From: Candidatus Zixiibacteriota bacterium
Lineage (GTDB): Bacteria > Zixibacteria > MSB-5A5 > GN15 > FEB-12
NCBI GenBank assembly: GCA_040752815.1
Contig: JBFMGC010000018.1
Coordinates: 1-48,423, forward strand
DNA length: 48,423 nt
Direction: 5' to 3'
A program made the translations under genes and the position numbers. The notes beneath the pieces were generated by a model. That model saw nothing but the letters and a program-made list of their open reading frames with translations, was not told where the DNA came from and searched no databases. Shown in pieces: positions 41,707 through 48,423 of the stretch (position 1 is its first letter; every line of letters begins with the position of its first letter).

Positions 41707-41738
41707 TTGACACTACTGCTCATTTGAGCATCTGTCAA
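41707..41738 (-). promoter_or_regulatory. lexA promoter with a self-operator in its spacer
   Basis: TTGACA (41738-41733), 17 bases, TAGTGT (41715-41710). In the spacer lies the perfect palindrome TGCTCA-AA-TGAGCA (41730-41717). A repressor between -35 and -10 is the classic autoregulation site. The pattern TGCTC-N4-GAGCA differs from the E. coli (CTGT-N8-ACAG) and Gram-positive boxes and is close to the reported Fibrobacter box TGCNC-N4-GTGCA. Confidence 0.6.
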
Positions 41739-41916
41739 TAACAAGTTTCGGCCGAAATCGCTCTTCTTTGAGAACGGGGACTGGTGAAGGACCGGCCAGG
41801 TGCTATCCGGCCTGCCATGGCCGACTGACCAGCAATTGCAGGAGTACAGCTGTCAGGTAGGGTCACCCGATAGCACGTTTAGGGAACCAGTTAGCCTGGA
41901 TAATCCGGAGTACCGA

Positions 41917-43995
41917 CTAAGACTCAGCCTGCCTGGCGGCCTGGGCCTCAGCGATAATCTTCTGAGCAATCTCGTGGGGAACCTGCTCATACCGGTCAAA
42001 CTCCATCGAGTAGAACCCCTGGCCCTGGGTCATGGAACGAAGGTCGACCGAGTACTGGTACAATTCCGCCTGGGGCACCGACGCACGAATCCGCTGTGAC
42101 GCGCCCTCGCGCTCCATGCCGGAAATCTTCCCGCGGCGCGAGGAGAGGTCGCCCATCACATCGCCGGTAAACTCATCCGGTACGAGCACCTCGATATTGC
42201 AGATCGGTTCGAGAATAACCGGTTTGGCTTTCATGAACCCGTCGCGGAAGGCCATCAGGCCGGCGATCTTAAAAGCCATATCCGAGGAATCAACCTCATG
42301 ATACGAACCGAAAAACAGAGCCACCTTGATGTCAACCACCGGCGCCCCGCATAAATTCCCGTCCTGCATCGCCTCGACAATCCCCTTTTCGACAGCGGGA
42401 ATGAACTTGCCCGGGATTACGCCACCCTTGATCTCGTCGATAAACTCAAAGCCGCCGCCGCGCAGATTCGGTTCGATGCGAATATGCACGTCGCCGAACT
42501 GCCCCCGTCCGCCGCTCTGCTTCTTGTGGCGGTATTGCGTTTCAGCTTTCGCGGTGACTGTTTCCCGGTATGGGACCTTCGGCTTGGTCAGTTCGACCTC
42601 TACCCCAAAGCGCTTCTGGAGCTTTTCCATGAGAACTTCTATGTGGGTCGATCCCTGCGCATAGAGCACCTGTTGCTTGAGAGCCGGATCGGCCTTCAGC
42701 TCAAAGGTGGGATCTTCGCTTCGCAACTTGGCCAGACCGGATGCAATCTTCTCCTCGTCCCCCTTCTTCCTGGGCCGCATGGCCACGTCCATTACCGGCT
42801 TGGGGTATCTCACGGGCGTGATGCTCACGCGGCCGTCCTTGAGCGAGAGCGTATCGCCGTTGCGCGTGTCCCGCAGCTTGACCGCCACGCCGATATCTCC
42901 CGCGGCCAGCGAGGTAACGTCGATCCGGTTCTTCCCCTGCAGAGTGTAGAGCTGCGCCAGCCGCTCGGTAACGCCTGTATGCAGGTTATGCAGTTCCAAT
43001 CCGGGCTTGATCGTCCCGGAGTACATTTTGAACCAGGTCATCTCGCCGAGATGCCCCTCAGTGACTGTTTTGAACACATAGGCGATAGACGATCCGGCCG
43101 GGTCGATTTTTAAATCGACTGCTTGCCCGGAGCCCGGAGCCGAGGCGGCCGGCTTTCGACCTTGATTGGGCGCAGGCAGGAATTCGACCGCAAAATCCAG
43201 CAATGCTTCCACACCGATATCTTTGGCGGCTGAGCCGAACAAGATCGGGAATAGTGTCCCCTTGAACACCCCTGTACGCAGCCCCTGGATGGTTTGGGCG
43301 GCGTCGAGTGTCCCCTCCTCAAAAAACTTCTCGAGGAGCGCATCGTCGGATTCAGCGGCCATCTCCACCAACTTTTCTCGCAGCGACTCCGCCTCTCCCT
43401 TGAGATTGGCAGGTATCTCGGTTTCGGCCTGCTTGCCGCCTGAATAAGTGTAGGCTTTCATGTGGACCAGGTCGATGATCCCCTTGAAGGAATCCGCCTC
43501 GCCAATCGGCACCTGCACCGGCACCGCGCGATTGCCAAAAGCGGACTGGAGAGACTGAACGGCGGCTAGCCACTTCACGTTTTCCTTGTCCATCTTGTTG
43601 ACGAAAAAGAACCGAGCCAGGCCGGTCGGCATCATCCGCCACTGCAGCTGTGTGCCGACCTCGGCTCCGGCAACAGCGTCGACGAGAACTCCGGCGGCAT
43701 CGGCCACCGCCACACTTGAAAGCAAATCCCCCACGAAATCGGCGTGCCCCGGACAGTCAAGCAAATTGACTTTGCGATTCTTCCATGTGGTCGCCATCAG
43801 TTTGGCGGAGATTGTCGACTTTCGGGAAACCTCGGACTCGGTGTAGTCGAAATAGGAACTGCCGTCGTCTACCCGGCCGATCCGGTTGTTAGCGCCGGTA
43901 TGAAACGCGAGGGCATCGGCCAGGCTGGTCTTACCGCAGCCGCGCTGGCCGGTCAGACAAAGATTGCGAATGTTATCAGTAGTGAATTCCTTCAC
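41917..43995 (-). CDS. Elongation factor G-like GTPase (EF-G paralogue)
   Basis: 692 residues, GTG start with GGAGG 8 bases before it. GTPase motifs: G1 GQRGCGKTS, G3 DCPGH, G4 NKMD. Domains II to V follow, ending near the usual EF-G end. The G1 loop (GQRGCGKTSLADAL in place of AHIDAGKTTT) and the FVNKMDKENVKWL region set it apart from canonical EF-G, so it is likely an EF-G2-like paralogue rather than the main translocase; the true fusA is not in the window. It may act in ribosome recycling or as a stress-time EF-G. It is monocistronic, with a perfect consensus promoter. Confidence 0.88.
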   Translation of the reverse strand: MKEFTTDNIRNLCLTGQRGCGKTSLADALAFHTGANNRIGRVDDGSSYFDYTESEVSRKSTISAKLMATTWKNRKVNLLDCPGHADFVGDLLSSVAVADAAGVLVDAVAGAEVGTQLQWRMMPTGLARFFFVNKMDKENVKWLAAVQSLQSAFGNRAVPVQVPIGEADSFKGIIDLVHMKAYTYSGGKQAETEIPANLKGEAESLREKLVEMAAESDDALLEKFFEEGTLDAAQTIQGLRTGVFKGTLFPILFGSAAKDIGVEALLDFAVEFLPAPNQGRKPAASAPGSGQAVDLKIDPAGSSIAYVFKTVTEGHLGEMTWFKMYSGTIKPGLELHNLHTGVTERLAQLYTLQGKNRIDVTSLAAGDIGVAVKLRDTRNGDTLSLKDGRVSITPVRYPKPVMDVAMRPRKKGDEEKIASGLAKLRSEDPTFELKADPALKQQVLYAQGSTHIEVLMEKLQKRFGVEVELTKPKVPYRETVTAKAETQYRHKKQSGGRGQFGDVHIRIEPNLRGGGFEFIDEIKGGVIPGKFIPAVEKGIVEAMQDGNLCGAPVVDIKVALFFGSYHEVDSSDMAFKIAGLMAFRDGFMKAKPVILEPICNIEVLVPDEFTGDVMGDLSSRRGKISGMEREGASQRIRASVPQAELYQYSVDLRSMTQGQGFYSMEFDRYEQVPHEIAQKIIAEAQAARQAES

Positions 43996-44075
43996 CGGCG
44001 GACCTCCAAATCCGGATAAATACCAGTTCGTACCTCAGCGCGGACCTACCTTGGGGCCGCGCGGCCAAGACCGCC

Positions 44076-44104
44076 ATTATATGCCAATGCGCCCAGGCTG
44101 TCAA
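44076..44104 (-). promoter_or_regulatory. Perfect sigma70 consensus promoter for the EF-G paralogue
   Basis: TTGACA (44104-44099), 17 bases, TATAAT (44081-44076): twelve of twelve bases match. A G/C-rich inverted repeat (CTTGG ... CCAAG) lies in the leader of about 75 bases. Confidence 0.75.
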
Positions 44105-44133
44105 ACGGAATTGAGAATCCTGTTGCCGGATGC

Positions 44134-44161
44134 AAAAACGGGCCGATCGTGTCGGCCCGTT
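44134..44161 (-). terminator. Rho-independent terminator of the YceI gene
   Basis: AACGGGCCGA - 5-base loop - TCGGCCCGTT (44137-44161) is a perfect 10-bp stem. On the minus strand it is followed by TTTTT. It lies 10 bases after the YceI stop codon. Confidence 0.9.
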
Positions 44162-44171
44162 AAGTCGGCGT

Positions 44172-44759
44172 TTACGCCACTTTGTCAAACTCGAATTCGA
44201 GCGTAATCTCTACGTCGTTCCCCGCTACCAGGCCGCCGCTGTCCAGCGTTTTGCTCCATGCGACGCCGAAATCCTGGCGGTTGATCGTGGTCGTAGCCGT
44301 GAAACCGGCCTTGATCCCTTGCCCAAAATCCACTGTCCCGTTGAATTCGCAATTGAAGGTCACTTCCTTGGTCACGCCGCGCATAGTCAAATCGCCGACC
44401 AACTGAAACTTGTTTCCCTCGCCCTTGATTACCTTTTTGGACTTGAAGGTGATCTCGGGGTATTTCTCGGCATCAAAGAAATCGGGCGACTTGAGATGTC
44501 CGTCGCGTCGTTCGTTGTCGGTGCTAATCGATGCAGTCTTGGCGGTCGCCTGCACAGACGCGGTGCTTACGTCTTCACCGTCGAAATCGAGCGTGGCGTC
44601 AAACTCCTTAAACTCGCCATTGACCTTGGCGATGACCATGTGCGAGACCTTGAAGTGCACTCCCGAGTGCACCGGGTCTACCTTCCATTGCTCGGCCTGA
44701 CTTGGCGCCGCTGCTACAGCGACCAGCGCCACCACCATCAACACATTCTTGAACATCAT
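44172..44759 (-). CDS. YceI-family periplasmic protein
   Basis: 195 residues. Signal peptide MMFKNVLMVVALVAVAAAPSQA (1-22), then the YceI beta-barrel: WKVDPVHSGVHFKVSHMVIA, FKEFDATLDFDGED, EITFKSKKVIKGEGN, GDLTMRGVTKEVTFNCEF. YceI proteins bind isoprenoid quinone-like lipids in the periplasm. Two ATGs stand side by side (44759 and 44756), and the AGAGG before them suits the second better. A strong terminator follows. No cytochrome b561 partner is next to it. Confidence 0.9.
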   Translation of the reverse strand: MMFKNVLMVVALVAVAAAPSQAEQWKVDPVHSGVHFKVSHMVIAKVNGEFKEFDATLDFDGEDVSTASVQATAKTASISTDNERRDGHLKSPDFFDAEKYPEITFKSKKVIKGEGNKFQLVGDLTMRGVTKEVTFNCEFNGTVDFGQGIKAGFTATTTINRQDFGVAWSKTLDSGGLVAGNDVEITLEFEFDKVA

Positions 44760-44913
44760 AAAACCTCTGTATTCGGTGATTTGTTGAGGCTATCCGCCTT
44801 GTTTCTACACTCTGCTGAAAGACACCTTGCCACACTACCGGCTCAAAATCACGCTGCCGGCGGTACATCTGTCGCATTCAACACCAGACCGGGCGGTTGG
44901 TTCCGCGCTCCTG

Positions 44914-45285
44914 TTATCGCCGTCCCATAACCAGAATCGCGCCGGTAATGTACGCGAATATCCACCAAGTGTAAGCAAGCCGCGTATACAGATGCAGTCC
45001 GCGCGGCACTTCTGCCTCTCTCCGCCCGCGCCTGTGCCGCCACACCAGGGCGGTTTCGACCGCCATCGCGATGAGCGACGAATACCCCAGAATCCCGTGA
45101 AGTGAGAACGGTGACTTGGTCGAACCGATTATCATGCAGGCGGTGGCGGTTATGTCAAACAGCACGCCAAGTGTCAAAAAAGTCAGAACCGGTGTCGTCA
45201 CCCGGTGTCGGCGCTGTTCGATTATTATCCCCACCGTATAGAAAACCAGAGCCGGATTTACAATGGCGGTGCCGGCGATTAGCAT
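44914..45285 (-). CDS. Small membrane protein, HsmA/TIGR03987-like
   Basis: 123 residues from the ATG at 45285 (a TTG at 45312 is possible). Four hydrophobic stretches: AIVNPALVFYTVGIII, TPVLTFLTLGVLFDITATACMI, ILGYSSLIAMAVETALVW and AYTWWIFAYITGAILV. The order (ALVFYTxGIIIEQRR, FDITATACMI, HGILGYSSLIAM) recalls the HsmA/TIGR03987 family, whose role is poorly known. The Arg-rich cytoplasmic loop near residue 85 (WRHRRGRREAEVPRG) suggests topology. No ribosome site is clear. Product function is unknown. Confidence 0.5.
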   Translation of the reverse strand: MLIAGTAIVNPALVFYTVGIIIEQRRHRVTTPVLTFLTLGVLFDITATACMIIGSTKSPFSLHGILGYSSLIAMAVETALVWRHRRGRREAEVPRGLHLYTRLAYTWWIFAYITGAILVMGRR

Positions 45286-45386
45286 GGGTGTCAATGTGTC
45301 GTCCTCATCCAATTCAAAACGATTGCCCCACTAAACGCCATTTGAGCGGATTCGTTCCTAATACGCCTGACAGAGCTGCGCGCGGC

Positions 45387-45968
45387 TCAAGTCGACCGTC
45401 CGGATCGCTGGCGAACAGCCTCGTACAAGCAGATTCCGGTGGCAACCGATACGTTCAGGCTGCTCACAGTCCCGTGCATGGGGAGGGAAACGAGGAAGTC
45501 GCACTTCTCAGACGTGAGCCGCCGCAATCCTTTCCCCTCCGAACCCATTACCAGGGCCAGCGGACCCTTCAGATCGATCTGATACAGTGATTGGGCGGCT
45601 TTGTCCGATGTCCCCACCAGCCATATCCCCGCCTCCTTCAACTGATCCATCACCCGCGCAAGATTCGTGACCTCTACCACCGGCACATGCTCGGCCGCCC
45701 CGCACGCGACAGTTCGCACCGTGGACGTGAGGTGCACCGAACGATCTTTGGGGATGATTACGGCGTGCACGCCGGCGCCGTCGGCGGTGCGAAGACACGC
45801 CCCGAGATTGTGCGGGTCCTGGATGTTATCCAAAATCAAAAGAAATGGGGGCAACTCCGGACTTTTGATCAGCTCAAACAGAAAAGACTCGTCGCGGGCG
45901 GTCGGCTCGACTGTAAAATCGGTATGGCGGTGGGTGCGCGCCGATGTCGAACGTGAATGTGGTTTCAT
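45387..45968 (-). CDS. SpoU/TrmH-type RNA 2'-O-methyltransferase, RlmB-like without its N-terminal domain
   Basis: 193 residues. The SpoU catalytic domain is complete: motif 1 [21 protein letters not shown], motif 2 [13 protein letters not shown], motif 3 [19 protein letters not shown]; these bind S-adenosylmethionine through a knot. Wording is nearest to RlmB, which methylates G2251 of 23S rRNA (E. coli numbering). RlmB normally has a further 70-residue N-terminal domain; here only 45 loosely related residues precede the knot. It may methylate rRNA with a partner or a different RNA. It stands alone, head-to-head with a lipoprotein gene. Confidence 0.82.
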   Translation of the reverse strand: MKPHSRSTSARTHRHTDFTVEPTARDESFLFELIKSPELPPFLLILDNIQDPHNLGACLRTADGAGVHAVIIPKDRSVHLTSTVRTVACGAAEHVPVVEVTNLARVMDQLKEAGIWLVGTSDKAAQSLYQIDLKGPLALVMGSEGKGLRRLTSEKCDFLVSLPMHGTVSSLNVSVATGICLYEAVRQRSGRST

Positions 45969-46040
45969 AAGTCACGCCTGGCTACGGCCATAACTAATGG
46001 CATTGCCTGCCCGATGCAAAGAAAAACACGGATCGCCCGG

Positions 46041-46069
46041 TTGGCGATTCCGGTCTTGGGGGTTATATT
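46041..46069 (+). promoter_or_regulatory. Promoter of the 14-repeat lipoprotein gene
   Basis: TTGGCG (46041-46046), 17 bases, TATATT (46064-46069). Start near 46076, which fits the ATG at 46089. Confidence 0.55.
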
Positions 46070-46088
46070 CTCGCTGGAGGAATTGGAG

Positions 46089-47933
46089 ATGTCTTCGATG
46101 GTTTCGACAAATCGTGTTGCGTTTCTGAATGGAGCACTGATCTTTGCTGTTCTCAGTGCGGGCTGCCAGGACCGTCCCACCCCACCGGGGCCGCCCGATA
46201 TCGGGGCAGAGTGGCGGACGGTCGAATTCGGTATCGGTAACACGATCCGGGGAATCGCAACCACGGATAGTCTCGCGGTGATAGTGGGCGACGGCGGCTT
46301 AATCTATACGAGCGATGATGCCCGACACTGGCAGCAGCAGAGGGGATCCGGCCCCAACGACGGCCTCCAGGACATTGTCCGGTTCGACTCGCTTTACGTC
46401 GCTGTCGGCATGAACGGCACGCTGATTACATCGCCTAACGCCAGGGATTGGACCTATGTGGGGATCGAAGACCAGGCCCACATGTATGGTATCGCTGTCG
46501 GCGATACGCTGGCAGTAGCGGTTGGCGCCGGCGGTTCGATCTATACGTCTGATGATGGTGTCGAATGGGTCCTGAACCATCAGGATCCCCCAACGGACTT
46601 CCGCGACGTCGCTCGCCGTGACAGCACCTGGGTGGTTTGCGGCGAGTCGGGCACTATACTGGCCAGCACCGACGCCCTCTCCTGGGAACCTGCGATCACC
46701 ACCTTCGACCCGGCTATCATGTTCCCGGCGGTGACCGTCGCTGACTCGACATTTTTTGCCATATCGGTGGACCCCAACGCCGATCCCTCGTCACGGTGCC
46801 AGGTTCTCAGCTCCGATGACGACTATGTCTGGTTCGTCAAGGCGAACCTCGACGCCTGGTATCTTCACGACATTTTCTGGACCGGTTACGAGCTTGTTGC
46901 AGTCGGCGAGGGGACTGAATACCATCTCGGCTTTCCCGATGGTCTGTTGTTTTCCTCCCCGGACGGCCTCACCTGGACTCCGCAAACCACCGCGGCGCCT
47001 TTCGCCCTCACTTGCGCCGGGTCCCTGGCCGGCAACCTCATAGTTGGAGGCTCGAGCGGATACGTGTTAGCCGGATCGTCCGCCGATGACGTCGAAATCG
47101 TGACTTCCGGCGCAGGGATAACCGGAGCGGTCTGGACGGGCAGTAAGTTCGTAGCGGTGACTGATCGCGGAACGGTTATGCAATCGGCCGATGGCATCAC
47201 CTGGTCGGAGCGTCACAGCCGGGCCTCGGTGAGCTTTGACCGACTGGCCTATGGCGAGGGAGTCTATGCCGCGCTGGGCGGCCTGGGCGCACCCACCGAA
47301 ATCTATCAATCCACCGACGGGACCAACTGGTCCCGCGTTCTGGAATTTCAGGAAGTGGTCCTCAAAGATATTGTCTTCGGAGGTGGCCTCTTTCTGGCCT
47401 GCGGCCAGGATGGAGCCGTGTTCGTTTCGGACGACGGCCAAGCGTGGGGTCGGCAGTTTGTCGGCGACAGCGTGACTCTTCGGGCGGTAATCTGGGACGG
47501 CCGCCGTTATTTGGCGGCCGCGTCGGACATAGTCTATACCTCCGACGATGGCGTGTCCTGGACCAAACCGACCATTGACCCGATCGCCGTGGCCCCCGTA
47601 ATCAGCCGGATCGTCTGGACGGGATCACAGTATGCAACGGTCGGCAATAGCGAGGTCGGCCCCAACGATCTTCGAGGCTTCGTGTACACGTCTCCCAACG
47701 CGGTTACCTGGCAGATGCACGCTTTGGGTCAGGTAGAGCAGCTTAACGACATCGCCTGGACCCGGACGCGACTGGTTATCTGTGGGCGGGAAGGCACGCT
47801 ATTGAGCTCGACCGATGCTGATTCCTGGCAGGTAGCAGGGTCCGGAACCACGCAGCATCTGACGGATATCGTAGTCGGGGGCGGGAAAGTAATCGCGGTG
47901 GGCGGCAATCGCACGGTTTTGGTCTCCCCGTAG
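46089..47933 (+). CDS. Lipoprotein made of 14 propeller-type repeats
   Basis: 614 residues from the ATG at 46089 (GGAGG eight bases upstream). Signal peptide with lipobox LSAGC at about residue 26. The rest is 14 units of about 40 residues with the pattern DIxxxxxxxVAVGxxGxIYTSxDGxxW, like the YCF48/sialidase-type (Asp-box-like) repeats. Fourteen is twice seven, so two seven-bladed propellers in tandem are predicted. Propellers of this sort bind proteins, sugars or minerals on the cell surface. Function is unknown. It precedes another surface lipoprotein by 65 bases. Confidence 0.8.
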   Translation: MSSMVSTNRVAFLNGALIFAVLSAGCQDRPTPPGPPDIGAEWRTVEFGIGNTIRGIATTDSLAVIVGDGGLIYTSDDARHWQQQRGSGPNDGLQDIVRFDSLYVAVGMNGTLITSPNARDWTYVGIEDQAHMYGIAVGDTLAVAVGAGGSIYTSDDGVEWVLNHQDPPTDFRDVARRDSTWVVCGESGTILASTDALSWEPAITTFDPAIMFPAVTVADSTFFAISVDPNADPSSRCQVLSSDDDYVWFVKANLDAWYLHDIFWTGYELVAVGEGTEYHLGFPDGLLFSSPDGLTWTPQTTAAPFALTCAGSLAGNLIVGGSSGYVLAGSSADDVEIVTSGAGITGAVWTGSKFVAVTDRGTVMQSADGITWSERHSRASVSFDRLAYGEGVYAALGGLGAPTEIYQSTDGTNWSRVLEFQEVVLKDIVFGGGLFLACGQDGAVFVSDDGQAWGRQFVGDSVTLRAVIWDGRRYLAAASDIVYTSDDGVSWTKPTIDPIAVAPVISRIVWTGSQYATVGNSEVGPNDLRGFVYTSPNAVTWQMHALGQVEQLNDIAWTRTRLVICGREGTLLSSTDADSWQVAGSGTTQHLTDIVVGGGKVIAVGGNRTVLVSP

Positions 47934-47998
47934 ACAGTGACACCTTTTGAACCGGCCCAAGTTTTGCTCTGTTTAATGGTTCGAGGCCGTACGACTGC

Positions 47999-48423
47999 AT
48001 GAGAATATTGCCCTCCAACAGACACATCGCCGCTTTTCCCGCCATAGCCCTCGGCACAGCCTGGGCTTTCATAATCGCCTCCTGTGGCGAAAACCCAGTT
48101 GACAACGGCGGGCAGAAAGACACCACCCGCCCGACCGTCGTGAGCACGATTCCGGCGGACAACGATTCCACGGTGTCGGTCAACACGACTATCAGCGTCA
48201 CTTTCTCCGAGGAAATGGACGGCGAGGTGCTCACCGGCACGGTGCTGGTGCTGAACCCGCCTGTTGCCGGTTCATTGAATTACTCGAACGAAATCCTCAC
48301 CCTGAGCCCCTCCGAACCGCTGGACACCAACGTGATCTACCAGGCCACAGTCACCACCGATGCCCGCGATATGGCCGGTAACGCGCTCGCGAGCGCTTAT
48401 GTTTGGCATTTCGGTACGTATCG
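47999..48423 (+). CDS. Lipoprotein with an Ig-like (SbsA/Big_5) domain, cut by the right edge
   Basis: The frame from ATG 47999 is open for 141 codons to the end. Signal peptide MRILPSNRHIAAFPAIALG to AFIIASC gives a lipobox-like SC near residue 29. Next DTTRPTVVSTIPADNDSTVS and the pattern ISVTFSEEMDGEVLTG...VTTDARDMAGNALASAYVWHF match a bacterial Ig-like domain (SbsA-type), often repeated in surface or secreted proteins. Only one copy is seen before the edge. No ribosome site is obvious; it may be co-transcribed with the 14-repeat gene. Confidence 0.75.
   Translation, partial: MRILPSNRHIAAFPAIALGTAWAFIIASCGENPVDNGGQKDTTRPTVVSTIPADNDSTVSVNTTISVTFSEEMDGEVLTGTVLVLNPPVAGSLNYSNEILTLSPSEPLDTNVIYQATVTTDARDMAGNALASAYVWHFGTY

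Overview
The window looks like a chromosomal contig from a GC-rich, diderm (Gram-negative) bacterium. Evidence for this is several lipoproteins with lipoboxes, an MsbA-type exporter next to four glycosyltransferases of the heptosyltransferase and WaaE type, a YceI periplasmic protein and sigma70-like promoters (TTGACA/TATAAT). The mix of genes points to an uncultivated lineage near the FCB superphylum (Zixibacteria-like), but that is inference: no rRNA is present. Features behind the suggestion are a eukaryote-type citrate synthase, a fungal-type homoaconitase, propeller and Ig-like secreted lipoproteins, and many hairpin repeats between genes. No tRNA, rRNA, CRISPR array, transposase or phage gene was found.

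Layout. The left edge (1-120) holds the first 18 codons of a leftward gene with a strong palindromic operator and a hairpin that would mask its Shine-Dalgarno sequence. Then come a membrane-associated alpha/beta hydrolase (250-1638) and a leftward group of HD-fold protein, homoaconitase-like enzyme, small PD-(D/E)XK-like protein and MmgE/PrpD protein (2025-6716). Rightward follow a MacB-like ABC transporter whose ATPase is frameshifted in Walker A (6881-9026) and a Gfo/Idh/MocA sugar dehydrogenase (9115-10062). A secreted propeller-transglutaminase protein (10494-12089) lies opposite.

From 24127 down to 12450 runs a long, tightly packed leftward gene string: MBL hydrolase, PHP phosphatase, 3-methyladenine DNA glycosylase, M50 protease, lipoprotein, MsbA-like exporter, GT4, GT9, GT2, GT9 and RelA/SpoT. 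Its second half is a lipooligosaccharide core assembly and export cluster ending in the stringent-response enzyme.

From 24301 rightward is a housekeeping and central-carbon string: prfB with its programmed +1 frameshift, phosphate acetyltransferase, aspartate-type aminotransferase, ATP-dependent PEP carboxykinase, an FmdB-type zinc ribbon and a GlcD-like oxidase. Citrate synthase follows under its own promoter with a perfect CRP/FNR-type palindrome. Together these genes act at the acetyl-CoA / oxaloacetate / PEP node.

The right part holds two orphan sensor histidine kinases, an unusual structured intergenic region (36323-36788), a secreted lipoprotein with a small upstream ORF, a PEGA/TPR membrane protein with a two-CW zinc-site protein, lexA with a self-operator between -35 and -10, an EF-G paralogue behind a perfect consensus promoter, YceI, a small membrane protein, an RlmB-type methyltransferase lacking its N-terminal domain, a 14-repeat (two propellers) lipoprotein, and an Ig-like lipoprotein cut by the right edge. 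The most notable signals are regulatory and structural rather than a single new gene system.
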